Below, in pieces: positions 46,871-58,569 of a stretch of 64,000 nucleotides of DNA. Position numbers and translations under genes: made by a program. Origin of the DNA: Phyto melanocephala (taxonomy: Eukaryota > Arthropoda > Insecta > Diptera > Rhinophoridae); NCBI GenBank assembly GCA_941918925.1, contig OW799233.1, positions 139,564,223-139,628,222 on the forward strand. The letters run 5' to 3'. The notes below the pieces were generated by a model, which was not told where the DNA came from, made no database searches, and saw nothing but the letters and a program-made list of their open reading frames with translations. Within the stretch, counting starts at the first letter, position 1; each line of letters opens with the position of its first letter.

Positions 46871-46983
46871 ATGTAAATGTCACGTATTGATCTTTCAAAT
46901 AAAAAAAAAAATTTTATTACAATTTAATTTTTTGTGTTATTTTTTACAATTTCAAGTTCTATCGGGCTTAAAAAAACACCCTT
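46801..46983. repeat. Right 183-bp TIR of the mariner (duplicated end)
   Basis: Inverted copy of 46063-46245. It replaces the original 5' end. The stop codon sequence is altered here (TGTAAATGTC), consistent with lack of coding constraint. Confidence 0.9.
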
Positions 46984-47149
46984 TATTTAATTAATAAATA
47001 AAGACTGAACCAGAAAAAACTTATACTCGTATTAAGTTAAATAAAGTTTAAACCGTTCAACATAAAAATTTTCAAAAATATATAAATTTATTAAAAAATT
47101 CTCAAAATTTATTATACATTTATACATTTATCTACCTTTTCAGGAAATC

Positions 47150-47870
47150 ATACCATTAAATATTTTATATTTGCTTCTGTTTCCTTTTTGGATGAGGTCG
47201 TCTACTTACACTTGGACATGTCCAGGGTGTTTTTCAGTTATATTTTTACAAGAGCCCAATAACTTTTCACAGTTCGAATTTGTGGACAGTTTGATAGACT
47301 TGCCTCACGTGGTACAAAATTTACATCATTGTTTGAATACTACTCAAAAGCCCTTTTCCCATAGTGGCATGATGCGAAAAAATGGTAAAAGCCGTTTATA
47401 TTTCGGTTTTTTACACTCGTGATGTCCCATATGACATGTTTTTTTTTCTTGACCCGAAAGTTGTAAAAGGTTGCCAGTACAAAAGTTTCATCATCCACAG
47501 TACAGCAGGTTAATTTTTTTCTTAAATTTTTTGCTCATATTTTTGCTTCTAATTTCTTTAGCGCTTTTCGATCCAGAATTTTGTGAACTTTTAAAGACTT
47601 CAACCCGGCATCAGCTTTGACTCTGCGTATAAAAGAAAGATCATTTGTTATTACTGGTCGCTTTTCGAAAAAAATTGTTCGGTGCTCTTTGAAAAAGCTG
47701 TTCAACTTCTTTTACGTTTAAACTATCTTTTGCGTCCTTTTATTCTTGCTGATCCAGTTATTTTTCAATGTTCAATTCTTTCTTATAATGCTTACAGGCT
47801 TTTAAAACTGCGTTACGATAAATCTTCAAATCGTTTGCTATTTTTGTAAAAGTTCATATTGAATTTTTTT
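47150..47870 (-). pseudogene. Tc1-like transposase remnant
   Basis: Minus-strand segments in order: LKIYRNAVLKACKHYKKEL near 47830, RKATSNN and RVKADAGLKSLKVHKILDRKAL near 47610-47560, then TCCTVDDETFVLATF near 47500 (CCxxDDETxV, first catalytic Asp), WDITSVKNRNINGF, FFASCHYGKRAFE near 47360, NDVNFVPREASLSNCPQ and SYWALVK near 47270-47240. The order and motifs match the family of the 27874 remnant (DDETY, CHY, NCPQxRPIEKYWA). In the last motif RPIEKYW is changed to RTVKSYW, removing the acidic residue. Many frameshifts; no TIRs found. Confidence 0.68.
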
Positions 47871-48274
47871 CAAATAATTTTTTAAATGATTTTGAACAGA
47901 TATCTGATATACATCATTTTAAAAATGAATAATTGATTGGACCAGCTGGAATATTGTGTATAAACTTTTTCTGAGTCACTCGTTAGGTTGATTATGAAAT
48001 AATATCGAAGCTTTCGTAGATATGAATGTCTGGAAGGTAAACTTCCCATATCATATACACGGCAAAATTAAGTTCTTAAACAAGAATTTTAATGCTTTAA
48101 GTTAAAGCTATCATTTTTATTTTAATAAAAATAAGAGTTTTTTTTGCTACCTTCAGTTTATTACAAATAGGTATATTTAAAAAAGTCAAAACTTTCGCCA
48201 ACTCCTTCCCTTTACTGTCACGGCAGGCTGCTATCTTTTACCAAAATTCTCAAACACATTTTTCTAACTGTGTT

Positions 48275-48425
48275 CATTGGTTAATTTCTCCTATATAATG
48301 TTCTTTTTAAGCTCATAAGCTATTATATAATTATTGCTGTACAATTTTGATTTCAAAAGACCGCTCGAAAAATAGTCGAAAGGCGTCAAATCGCATGAAC
48401 TTGGTAGTCAATGCACTTGTCTTCT
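48275..48425 (-). pseudogene. Mariner-like transposase fragment
   Basis: On the minus strand SCDLTPFDYFSSGLLKSKLYSN (split by codon order at 48400-48330) matches SCDLTPLDYFLWGYxKSxVY around the last catalytic Asp. The preceding DYQ could be a damaged DWPP. Nothing else of the gene is recognisable. Confidence 0.5.
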
Positions 48426-48748
48426 ACTTGAAATAATGTGATGCTCGAACCATTTTTTTTTTTGAATCTCTATGTCTAAGTCATTAATTTTCCGCTGCAA
48501 AGAATCTTGTATCATCTCCTTGTAGCGGCAGCAAAAATTAATATGAAGCTTCAAAATTAGACACCCTAATTTTAAAACTAGACTATAGACAAACTCAGAA
48601 TAATTATCGTTAACCATGGCAAACCACAACATACTAGTTATTACCATATATTAAGGCGTATTTTAAAAAAACAATGCTTTAATAAGAAACATAAAAAAAA
48701 TGGTTAGGAAAAATACAAGGAATTTATACTATATAGTCACCATTTAGA

Positions 48749-49098
48749 TAGGGAAACATTTGGAGGGAAAACATTTTGTTTGTAAGGGAGGGATGGGTGG
48801 TGAAGAGAGTATGAAGTTTAATTCCCGTTCTCGGAGGTACGCTTTGTGCTTTCATTCTTATTGTTTACATTTGCTATGCTTTTTGACATTTGCTTTATTT
48901 CTTTTCGGCGAGCTTTGTTCTTTATGTTTTATATATGACTTTGTTTGAATAAAAATAAAAAAACAAATAATGTACTAAATAAAATGTCAAAAAAAGATAT
49001 ATAAACTGAAATGTTTCCGACAACATTGTTTCTCTGTATGACCGCGAAGGAAAATACAAAAGAGAATTCCAGATGTTTCCCTTCCCAATGTTTCCCTG
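48749..49098. mobile_element. MITE with GGGAAACAT-type TIRs
   Basis: TAGGGAAACATTTGGAGGGAAAACAT at the left is mirrored at the right by CAGGGAAACATTGGGAAGGGAAACAT. The interior has no coding capacity. Flanks CATTTAGA and TGTAAACG do not match, so the target duplication is lost or the ends are slightly misplaced. Confidence 0.55.
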
Positions 49099-49187
49099 TG
49101 TAAACGGGGACATATATACTGACTATGCTTAGCCTTAGCTTGAAGAAACGTTCTAATATTGTTTTAATTTTTTCGGAAATCACCTAT

Positions 49188-49862
49188 TTTTACCCTTCAC
49201 CTGTAGTGCACAAGGGTATATATAGCTTTGTCATACCGTTTGTAATTTCCACAATTTTCATTTCCGACCCCATAAAGTACATATATTCTGAAAGCTTATG
49301 AATAGAGGAGTCGAAATCAATTTTTAGAAGCAACTATATGTTCCTCAGATCTGAGTATGGTATCAATCTTTTGGAAATATCCAGGAATGAACTGCTATTG
49401 AAATTCAGCACAATCGCCCCATAACGTTCTGAGATATGAGTGAAAAACCACGACCACCTAGTTTTTTTTCCAAAATTACAACAACAGCATACATATAGAT
49501 AAATATATCTTTGAGTAAACGTGGCATCGAATACCAGCTGAGCCAAAAAAAAATTTTTTATTTTATGTATTATTTCTATTATTTTTTTTATATATATTTT
49601 TTTTAATTTATTTCAAATTTTTTTTTTAATTTTTTTATTGTTTTTAATAAATTTTTTTTTATTTTTTTTGTATTTTTTTTTTTTTTTTTGGAAAAATACA
49701 TACGTAAACTCAATTTATAATTCTGCAATGGGATGTATTGTATATGTATGTACGTATTTCATATGAGATGAATTGTAAAACAAACAATTGTTATTGCATG
49801 ACTACACGTTGTGAAGGGTATATAAGGTTCGGCACGGCCGAATATAGCACTTTTACTTGTTT
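49188..49862 (+). mobile_element. DINE-1-like element, type 2
   Basis: The 5' end is TACCCTTCACCTGTAGTGCACAAGGGTATATATAG and then GACCCCATAAAGTACATATATTC. The GTCCG block is deleted (GAGGAGTCGAAATC). A T-rich tract lies at 49550-49695. The 3' end is GAAGGGTATATAAGGTTCGGCAC-GGCCGAATATAGCACTTTTACTTGTTT, with one mismatch in the stem (GTTCGGC). Confidence 0.8.
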
Positions 49863-50412
49863 CTTTTTTTGTTAGAGCAAGTTACCATAAGGCTTACTTA
49901 CAATAAAGTAAAATCTCTTTATAGTCGCTAAAATTTGTCATTAATTTATAGGTATACTCTTAAGGGAAGGTCTTAAGGGAAAGTAGCAATAAACACATAG
50001 TGGTTTATGAAAAATAATTTTTTGTTGTTCCCAGTTTCAAACTATTTTAAAAATATTTTATATTTGCTGTTTTAAATTCGAGGATTTAATAGTTTCTACT
50101 TTTTTAATGATAAACCCTTTTGTTCGAAAGCTCTTTTTGGTACAAAACCAATAAATTTAATTGACAAGAAAGAAGAATTCAGTAAATCCTCTAAACGCAG
50201 CTGAAAAAGAAACATGACGAAAAAGTGATTTTGCAGAAGTATAAGTGATAATAAACTAGCTCTGTGTATGTAAGAACGCAATAATTTTTTTACTTGTCAT
50301 TAGAGAGCATGTGTTCATATGAATATCTTAATGATCTGCACTCTCTTCTAAATGTGGATAGATCTCATGCATATTTGGTGAATAGCAACCTATATTTCAT
50401 GAGTTCATGATG
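49863..50412. other. A+T-rich sequence, nothing recognised
   Basis: No element ends or credible frames. Confidence 0.5.
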
Positions 50413-51560
50413 TTTTTATACCCGCCACCAAAAAAATGGTGGGGGTATATTAATTTTGTCATTCCGTTTGTAACACATCGAAATATCCATTTTAGACCCC
50501 ATAAAGTATATATATTCTGAATCAGGGTTTGATTTGATGACGATCTAGCTATGTCCGTCCGTCTGTCAGTCTGTCCGTCTGTTGAAAGCACGATAGAGGT
50601 CGCACCGAAAAAGCTAATGGGCTCAAATTTTGCCAGACTCTTTTTTATAGACAAGGTTTGTTTGGTATTGAAAAATCGGATTATTAGGAACAGAGTTATA
50701 GCTCGAAAAGCAAGAGTAGGTCGAAAAAACCGTGTCCTTCAAACATCGCATAAAATGGAATTGTGTCCAAACGCATTAACGTAGACTCATGAAACTTCGA
50801 ATATATACTTCCTGAGTAAAAGCAATATTTTTCCCCGAAAATTATTTAAATCTATGCATTAGGAGAGGAGTTATCGATCAAAATGTACGAAAATTTATAC
50901 CGCACAGTGTATTTTTCGGTATATTTAAAAACAAAAACGACAAAAAAAAAGCAACAAAATTGGATGAACGACTCTGAAATTTTGCACACTTTGCTTTTTG
51001 GTGAGACGCTTTGTAACGGAAAATCAATGTGCCACGCCCACTTTTACGCCCACCTCCCATGTAACGTCTTATTCAAAATTTATATAATTTCTCTATTAAT
51101 AAAGATTTTGGAATTATAAGGGGCTATATTGAAACACTTAAGTTGTACTCATTCGCAAAAATAACCTTGACACGCCTACTATAACGCCCACTTTTCACGT
51201 TATATACCGTTAATGAAATTTAAATGCTCATAAAAACGCCAAAATTAGAGGTATGATGATCAAATTTGCTACGTATATCCTTCTAGGCAATGTCATTACT
51301 GCGCCAGAAAGTTAAGGTGACACGCCCACTTTATCGCCTACCTCCCATATAACGGTTTATCTTAAATTCATGTAATTTCTCTATTGACAAACTTTTTAGG
51401 AAAATAAAGGATAATATTGAAATATCTAACTTTTATTTGTTAGCAGAAACTTTATTGACACGCCTACTTTAACGCCCACTTTCATTGAAAGATTACATTG
51501 ACAAAAGCATTTTAGTAGCATATCGAAGTTATAAAGGGTGGTTAAATTTTAAGGACCGAT
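50413..51560 (+). mobile_element. DINE-1-like type 1, broken inside the embedded mariner (copy D)
   Basis: It has a complete 5' end (TATACCCGCCACC...GGTGGGGGTATA), a GTCCGTCCGTCTGTC run near 50553, and two core units (51031 and 51319, a 288-bp step). After TA at 51532-51533 it enters the mariner end AAGGGTGGTTAAATTTTAAGG and stops about 28 bp in. The rest of the mariner and the DINE 3' end are missing. Confidence 0.82.
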
Positions 51561-53307
51561 GAAAATATAATTCAATTTGGACTACTTCCAATACATTTAT
51601 GACGTGCTTTAGTAAGTTATTGTTTAAATTTGTTTATAAAGGTTTATGACATATGGAGCCGCAGTGTGTAAAAAACGTCCAACATCATTTTGTAAATAAT
51701 AGCCTTAGATGAAACAAAATTGTGCAACCTTTAAAAAAGCAAACTTGTAAGCGGTATATATTTTGAAAAAAATTTTAATATAAATCTAAAAAGTTTCGTT
51801 CAGAATTAAATGCAATGTAACATTTGGCCCAGGATTTTAAATCTTTAAAAACAATCAAAAAAATTTAAATTAAAATTAAATATTATTGCAAGTCAGAGCT
51901 TAAATTTATAATCAATAAGATACGTATTTACAAAAACCCTTAAAACTCCTCTTTCATATGAACCCTAAAATAAAACTTTTTGCCTTGCCACTGTATAAAA
52001 CATCAAAATATGTTTGTATGATTGTAAATTAAAAAAAAAAGAACATTCTGGTTTTGTACGTTACATTGTATTTTAAACAATGTTTTTCAGAATGTTTTAA
52101 GTGGTTTGAGGGTATAAATATTTATGTGTGTTAAATTTTTTGCCAGCATTTAGGCAGCTAATGCCAAAACTAAAATCAATTTGAACTAGATAAAATCATT
52201 TAGATTAAGATTAAAGCACTAAGTTACGAAGGTTGTTTTAATATTGCTGCTAGTATTGCTGCTGTTGTTTTTGTTGTAATTGTTTCAGCAGCTTTTGCTG
52301 TTATTGTAGCTATTTTAGTCGCTTTTTTTTGTGTTCTAATGTTTCAGATATTCTATTGGTAACGCCTTGTGTGACATCACCTATGACATTGTTGGCATCG
52401 AAAAATGTCGCAAATAGAATTTAGAATATTTTTTTAATTTTATTTCCTCTTTGAACAACTTAATATACATAAATAATTTAAATAGTTTTTTTTACAATTA
52501 TGTTACAGAATATTTAAGATACGCGACTTTTTTTAATGCTTTTTCTTTTTAACAGTGTTGTTATAGTCTAGTGGATGTTATTGACATTTAGTTTGAATTA
52601 GATATCAAAACAATTTTATTCTTATAAAATAATTTTTTAAAATACATATATAAAGGAATTTTATACAAGAGTTTTATATTTGGGGGTTCCGAACGGTATC
52701 CTTTCAAGTCATGTTGTCATAATATGCTTATAAATATTTTATACTAGTTTTGAAAATTTGTTGTTGTATTTCAAAAAAAAATGGTTTAAAAGTTTAAGAC
52801 TTTCAATTCTATGTTTATTGTTTTGTCATAATCTTTAATATCAAATCTGAGCCGAACGGCCGAAATTATTTATTCGAGCATTAGTATATGATATATGTGT
52901 GCAATATGTTTGTCAGTTTGTCTTATTCTATTGGTAGTTGTCTTATTCGTAACTTGTAGTCACGAATTGACGTTTTTTCGCAAAAAAATAGCTCGAGGTG
53001 TTGGACAGGTGCTTCAGATAATCTCATTTCCGAGCCATCTATAACCCAAGGCAGCCTCCCATTCCTTCCTTAGTTGCGAATAAAATTTCTTGCGGTTATC
53101 TCTCATTAGCTTAGTTTACAAATATGTCTTTTAACTTCAACATAACTTTTAAAACACGTTTTGTAACATTTTGAATTGTGCCGTCGTCACCTGCACTAAA
53201 GAGGTAAGCTACTTTGCGTACTGAAAGTCTATCGCCAGAAGAGCTTAATCGATAAGGTAAAATTTTTTTTCACAATAAGAATAAGTAAATGTTATTTGTC
53301 GTTTAAT
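51561..53307. other. A+T-rich DNA with a GCTGTT-rich patch
   Basis: At about 52240-52320 several GCTG(T/C)T and TTGTTG units occur, typical of fly non-coding DNA. No coding frame is supported. Confidence 0.5.
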
Positions 53308-53878
53308 TTTCATACCCGCCACCAAAATATAGACCCCCAAAAATTGCTTAAATATATGCATTAGGAAGGGAGTTATAGATCAAAATGTAAAAAAATTTGT
53401 ACCACGCAGTGTATTTTTCAGTATATTTAAAATTTAAAACATAATAAAACTGACAAAATTAGATGTACGATTCTAAACTTTTGCAAACATTACTTTTTGG
53501 TCAAATGCTTTGTTTTAACGGAAAATACGTCCACCTCCCATATAAAGTTTTATCTAAAATTCATATAATATCTCAATGAATAAAGGTTTTGGAAGAATAA
53601 AGGATTATATTGAAATATGTAAGTTGTATTTATTAACAGAAACTTAATTGACATGCCTACTTTAACGTCCACTTTCATTGAAAGACTAAAATTACGAAAA
53701 TATTTTACTAACATATCGAAGTTATACAAAGAAAGTGATACATATTTTAGTATAAAGAGATTATTCTATAGCGATTACGGTTAATAACAAATAAATACAT
53801 TTTGTGCTATAAAAGTACATCTAATGGGTGGTGGGTATAAAAGATGCGGCACAGGTGAATATAGTGCTCTTACTTGTT
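53308..53878 (+). mobile_element. DINE-1-like type 1, internally deleted, empty mariner site (copy E)
   Basis: CATACCCGCCACCAAAATATAGACCCCC joins the 5' end to the mid-element ATTGCTTAAATATATGCATTAGG, deleting the first several hundred bases. It ends GGTGGTGGGTATAAAAGATGCGGCACAGGTGAAT with ATAGTGCTCTTACTTGTT; the stem-loop has mismatches. At 53716-53735 it reads TCGAAGTTATACAAAGAAAG: the unoccupied target of the mariner. Confidence 0.8.
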
Positions 53879-55623
53879 GGAGATCTTAATGCTATGTGTG
53901 TGTTTATTCTATATTTTTTTTTTTGCATATGATTGCCACTAGTCACTTAACGGAATCAGCTAACGTTAACTTTTAACATAAAGTGTTTGAAATTTGTTAA
54001 AAAAATTCATTGTTTGCTCGCAAATTCAAATATTTTATTATTAAAGTTTGTCCACCCAAATATGTATATGCGTTCGAAATTGCATATTTACTTTTAAGAT
54101 TTTCTAATGAATTTTTAATACTTTTAAATATTGTTTGCTTTCCATTAAAATCATGTCATATGTGCTTGTTGTTGATTTTTATTTAATTAGTAGTGTACAA
54201 AAGTAGACCAGATGATAAAACACGATACCAAATAGCATATTAACCGCACATTCAGTTATTAGAACGAGTACATGTATGTGTGAGCATATGCGTTGTTTGT
54301 TTACATTGGCCTAAATAATTTACTATAGTTAATTTAAATTTACTCATGTACTAGCATGCAGTAAACAATAATAAATAGTAAAGCAAATATTCGCACACAT
54401 GAACACGTGCTAAAATATTGAAATAAACACAACTGCGACACACCAATAGACATGGACTTATGTATGCTTTAGAAATAAATGTAACTTAAGTGAAATACAA
54501 TGCGCAAATACCGCGATGCTTAATAGGGTCAAACGAGCACAAAGCAAAGTGTTTATGTGGCGAAATGATTAATTGGGTTCTGTATACAAAACACCCCAAA
54601 TGTTGTCGAAAATTAATATGTACTATTAAGTGATTCTCAAGAATTTGTATGCCATGCCTAAGTTCTGTTTTATTTTCAATATTCCATATCACGCTCCTTA
54701 CCAAGCAATTTAGTAAATATGCTGATAACATTGAATATTTTTTTAAAGACCTTTTCTCGTTTTTCAAATTTAAACGTATTTTCAATTTTCAATATATAGT
54801 TACAGATACATAATTAGAAACAAATGAATGCATTAAAACCTAAAAAACCAACATTATCCTATATATAAAATTGTTTTGGTTAATTTTTGTTCTAAATTGC
54901 ACTAAAGCTTGAGGTAAAAGACTTTAAAATTATATAATTATTTCTCGTTAAAGAAGCTAATACACTGCATATGTTTTACATCTTATCGTTGACATCATCA
55001 TTCGTAGTTTCTTTCCTCTCAGCCAAAAGGAAAGCTTCCACCACAAAGACTTTTAATTTTTTTAATACATCGGTTCCATAAATCTGTATTTTTCAGTAAA
55101 AAAATTAAATTTTAAATCATTTACGACTGCACTACAGAGGCCAGTATTATTTTATCAACGTATCTTTATTCGGTGGTCTTAGTTTGTATAGCCATAGAAT
55201 TCCCATGTTGTAATTTTGTAATAATTGTGCGCTGCATGCACCAATTTATCTTGTGTTTGGGTCACCATCTTTCTTAAGTTCCAATCTATCAATTAATTTA
55301 TAATATTATATTAGTCTTACGACATACTAAAAATATTTTTGACAGTTCGCTCACGCTTTCTTCTAAGTGGTAATTATAATATATAAATGAGCTGAATGAC
55401 TTTAGAGGATAAGCTTTTTCCTGGCATTTTAAATCTTATGAAATTTTACTTAATCTAGGCGCGCAAAAGAGAAACTTTTTGATAAGTAATTTGAAAAATA
55501 CATATATAAAATATAATGGAAAATGCATATTAACTTTGTTGTGAGTTCAAAAAATCGTAAACCGAAAGCGTGTAAATGTGACACTTATAAAACTGTTTAA
55601 TAACACTATGCTAGTTGAAAAAA
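53879..55623. other. A+T-rich sequence, nothing recognised
   Basis: A 99-codon minus-strand frame at 54486-54785 shows no domain that I recognise. CCTATATATAAAATTG near 54859 faintly resembles a Helitron start but nothing follows it. Confidence 0.5.
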
Positions 55624-56143
55624 CAGACAAGCCGGGCACCTGCCGTTTTAACATAATTTGGGTACGCTGAATCCAGTGGTGCCCGCGGTTTTTTAAGATT
55701 GGCTCTGGTTTTCGAGATATACCGTTATTTCGAAAATGGAGGAGGTTGCACAACATATGTTCGCGTAACTCAAAAACGCTTTAGCTTATTGAAAAAACTT
55801 AAAAAACCGAAATTCCGCAATAAAATTTCCTTTGAGAAAAATAAGACTTCTTTTTAATATCCGCAGTCGTTTTTGAAACATAATTTTTTTTGGAAAAAAA
55901 AAATTGATTTTTTATCAAAATTTCGAAATTTTTGTTTTTTAAAAATTCACAAAAAATTAAAAAATGCAGCTAGGCTTCTAATTTTTTGCAGACATATAGA
56001 AAACGATAACAAAACTGCTGATAACAAAACAAGCCATAAAGGTATAAAATCTGTTAGCAACTTTTGTTTTTATTCACAAAAGTCGACAAATTTTAATTAA
56101 TTTAAGAATGTCATAAAACGCAACCCCCCTAAGGGATGGTGAT
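55624..56143. repeat. Left TIR of the 55.6-59.1 kb transposon
   Basis: Reverse complement of 58570-59095 with small indels. By eye the outer 215 or so bases have about 12 mismatches, and the stretch from about 55726 to 55820 is identical in both arms. The inner end, CCCCCCTAAGGGATGG, corresponds to CCCCCCTAAGAAGTG on the other arm, where 13 bases more are present just outside it. Confidence 0.88.
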
Positions 56144-56503
56144 AAAGGGAAAGTATAATTTGAGAATATGTTAAGAACAAAAAACATTGGAGGTCGGTCA
56201 TACATTTTATCCCCCTAGGAGTGAATCCTAGGCCTTAGAAACAAATGATGGGAATGAAAAATAAAGTTGCGCTGGTCATTTGGCCCGTCTAGGGGTATCT
56301 CAGGCGCTGCAGGTGCAAAATTTAAGGATAGAGTTCTACGCGTATAAAAAACAAAGTTCCAAACAAAATAAGCTATTAGTGATTAAAGTCCGTCTACAAC
56401 TTTTTATTTTTCCAGAAAAATGAAATTTTGTAATTTTTTATAATAACCAAATTAAAAAATTTTTGTTGCTAAGTAGCTAAAGTTAAAGTTTTTATTTAGA
56501 AAT

Positions 56504-58198
56504 TTATTCTTCTTCCTTCTGCAGATTCCAACAAATATCCCCTAATAGCGAATCAAGTTGTTTGCCGCTATACCAGTGTTCGAGCCTGGCTGTTACTTGG
56601 TGAAATCTCTCGCCATGTTCATCAGACTCAGCTGGTGATTTTTTATTAAATTTTTCGGCATGGTAATGCAAAAAATTTATTTTGAATGGCATTCTAATGT
56701 TTAAGTTTTTAAATGCGGTTAGCATATTTTTGATTACAATTCGCCAGTTTTCAGACCGATGATTTCCTAATACATTTTCTATAACTGATTTCACACAATT
56801 CCAGGCCAATAGCTCGATATCATTCAATGCAACCTCAAATTCATGGTCCTTCATAAGACGACGAATGTCCGATCCAATAATAGTTCCTGTAAAATAAAAA
56901 CATTATGATATGAAATATAAGTTTAATTTAATAAAGTAGTTAGAGTTCATACCTTCTTTTACTTTCATGCCTATAATCGTGGAAAAATTCGGTGCGATTC
57001 GGTAAAAGCAACACCATCTGGGCTCATTGCTTTTATAAAAATTTTTACAATACCCAATTTAATGTGGAGTGGAAGAAGCAAAATCTTTTCCATCGGCACA
57101 AGTGGGAATTCAATAACATTGTTTCTATGCAATCTGATTTCCTCATGTAAAGCACAATCCCGTTTTTTTTACTGGCCGCCATCGAAACGCGTATTCCATA
57201 AGCACATGAAGCATATATTTTTAGTATAGACTAATTGCATGCCTCTTAAAAGTGCTACCACTTTTAAATCTGCGCATATTTTTCACTTGTGGTCTTTATA
57301 TTTAATTAACTGCATTATTTTTTTCATTGATGCGTATGTCTCTTTAGTAGTTGTGCTTAGTGCTATCGGAATAGGACTTTTTAAATTAGTGACATGTAGC
57401 AAAACTGCTTTTAAGCTACTTTTGGAAGAATCAATAAATAAGCGCCAATCTCCAGGATTATATTCATTTTGCATTGTTAAAACCAAGCCGCGGATGTCAG
57501 TACAATATGCGATAGAATTATTCGCAATAGATTTAAAAAAAAGTCGTAAATCGTCTATGGCGATTGATAGCCCCGTATATTTTTACACCTGGTGCTAAAA
57601 TATTAGCTCGTTTTAACTCTTTTGTCAAGAGAATGCTCTGTCTTTGAGATAATTTTAGACGCCGTACCATTATATCCAGACGATATTGCATGATTTCATT
57701 GTGACTGCATGGAACCGTGATACATGACGGTTGATACATTGAAGTAGCTGGTCCACCCGCTTCAACAGAATTAATTATTGAGGGAATATGTTCTGTTGGT
57801 ATATGGCTATCTAGAACAGGCATTTCATCAGAATGTGGCAGCGGAAATCGAGAATATGCTGTTTCAGTATAAGATATATAAGTATTTTTTCTTCTGTTTA
57901 TACCCGCTGTATAATTTATGCACGCATAACACTCATTTTCAACATGAACTATGGGATCTCTCCAAATCATTGGAACACCAAATGGCATGGCGTCTTCATT
58001 TTTTCCCCACTTATTTAAATGGTAAATGCAGTGTGTACACACTATTGATGGTGTCCAACTCTTACCATATATAACACTTAAAGAAAAATATGATTCATAC
58101 TAGGTACTTGTTTCAGTAGTGATTTTACGGAGACTTGGCATATTTTTATATTTCCCACACACATAGCAAAAGTAATTAAACTTTTTACATGCCACCAT
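56504..58198 (-). pseudogene. Broken gene of the SDEHGERFHQ family (putative transposase)
   Basis: The ATG at 58198 opens MVACKKFNYFCYVCGKY; C-x2-C here and C-x2-C in VCTHCIYHLNKW look like a zinc-binding module (residues ~10-65). Next come FGVPMIWRDPIVHV, a C-x2-C (ECYACINY), and LKLSQRQSILLTKELK. After a T8 run (57536-57543, a frame slip) are DWRLFIDSSKSSLKAVLLH, YASMKKIMQLIKY, then ADLKVVALLRGMQ, LLLPLHIKLGIVK, and, past a 66-bp GT-AG intron (56887-56952), DIRRLMKDHEFEVALNDIE, FLHYHAEKF and SDEHGERFHQ. The Asp of FIDSSK, the Asp of ADLK and an acid in SDEHGE could be a DDE set; that is inference. Damage: stop at 58100-58102, the T8 slip, a TGG-to-TGA-like stop at 57283, a stop in GGQ*, and a break near the intron. 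The family's usual protein is near 450-500 residues, so nearly all is present. Confidence 0.78.
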
Positions 58199-58569
58199 CT
58201 TAGATATTTCAATATAACTGATTGGATACAAGACTGTCAAAGGCTTTAAACTTCACTAATCACTTTCGCAAGCACTTTCCATATGACAGTGAAGGGGTTG
58301 AGGAACTCTTATTTATACTGTAATTGTTTTAACCAAAGTACCTGTCGAGACCTTCATGACCATGTTTTGTAAAAAAAAAACAGGACGAATAATACTTCTA
58401 CCTGTTCCAGGTATAACAATAGAATATGTTATTTAAGTTTTTTACAAGACCGATTAGTGCGGTTTTGGCTGCACAATAAAAGACCGATTTGTGTGGTTTT
58501 GTAAGCACAATAAAATACAAAGATGCAAGCAATTATGACTTTATTTCTTAATTCTAAGAATTTTTTAAT
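58199..58569. other. Transposon 5' region between gene and right TIR
   Basis: No coding. Two tandem units of about 36 bp (58449-58519) share AGACCGATT(A/T)GTG(C/T)GGTTTT and GCACAATAAAA. This is where the gene's promoter should lie; I see no certain TATA box. Confidence 0.5.

Larger units (their letters stand above)
46063..46983 (-). mobile_element. Mariner (DD41D/rosa-like) with 183-bp TIRs made by inverted duplication
   Basis: TA is duplicated at 46061-46062 and 46984-46985. The two ends are inverted over 183 bp each with only a few differences, far longer than normal mariner TIRs. The outer part is AAGGGTGTTTTTTTAAGCCC; the inner part contains coding sequence for the transposase C-terminus. 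The 555-bp centre encodes the catalytic domain on the minus strand. The 5' half of a normal element (5' UTR and DNA-binding domain) is absent and its place is taken by an inverted copy of the 3' end. Confidence 0.9.

Noticed and set aside
54858..54880. A possible Helitron start (CCTATATATAAAATTG)
   Set aside because: No second Helitron feature, internal similarity or 3' end follows.
57239..57598. A 119-codon plus-strand frame in the long-TIR transposon
   Set aside because: It lies antisense to FIDSSKSSLKAVLLH of the putative transposase, which carries the family motifs.
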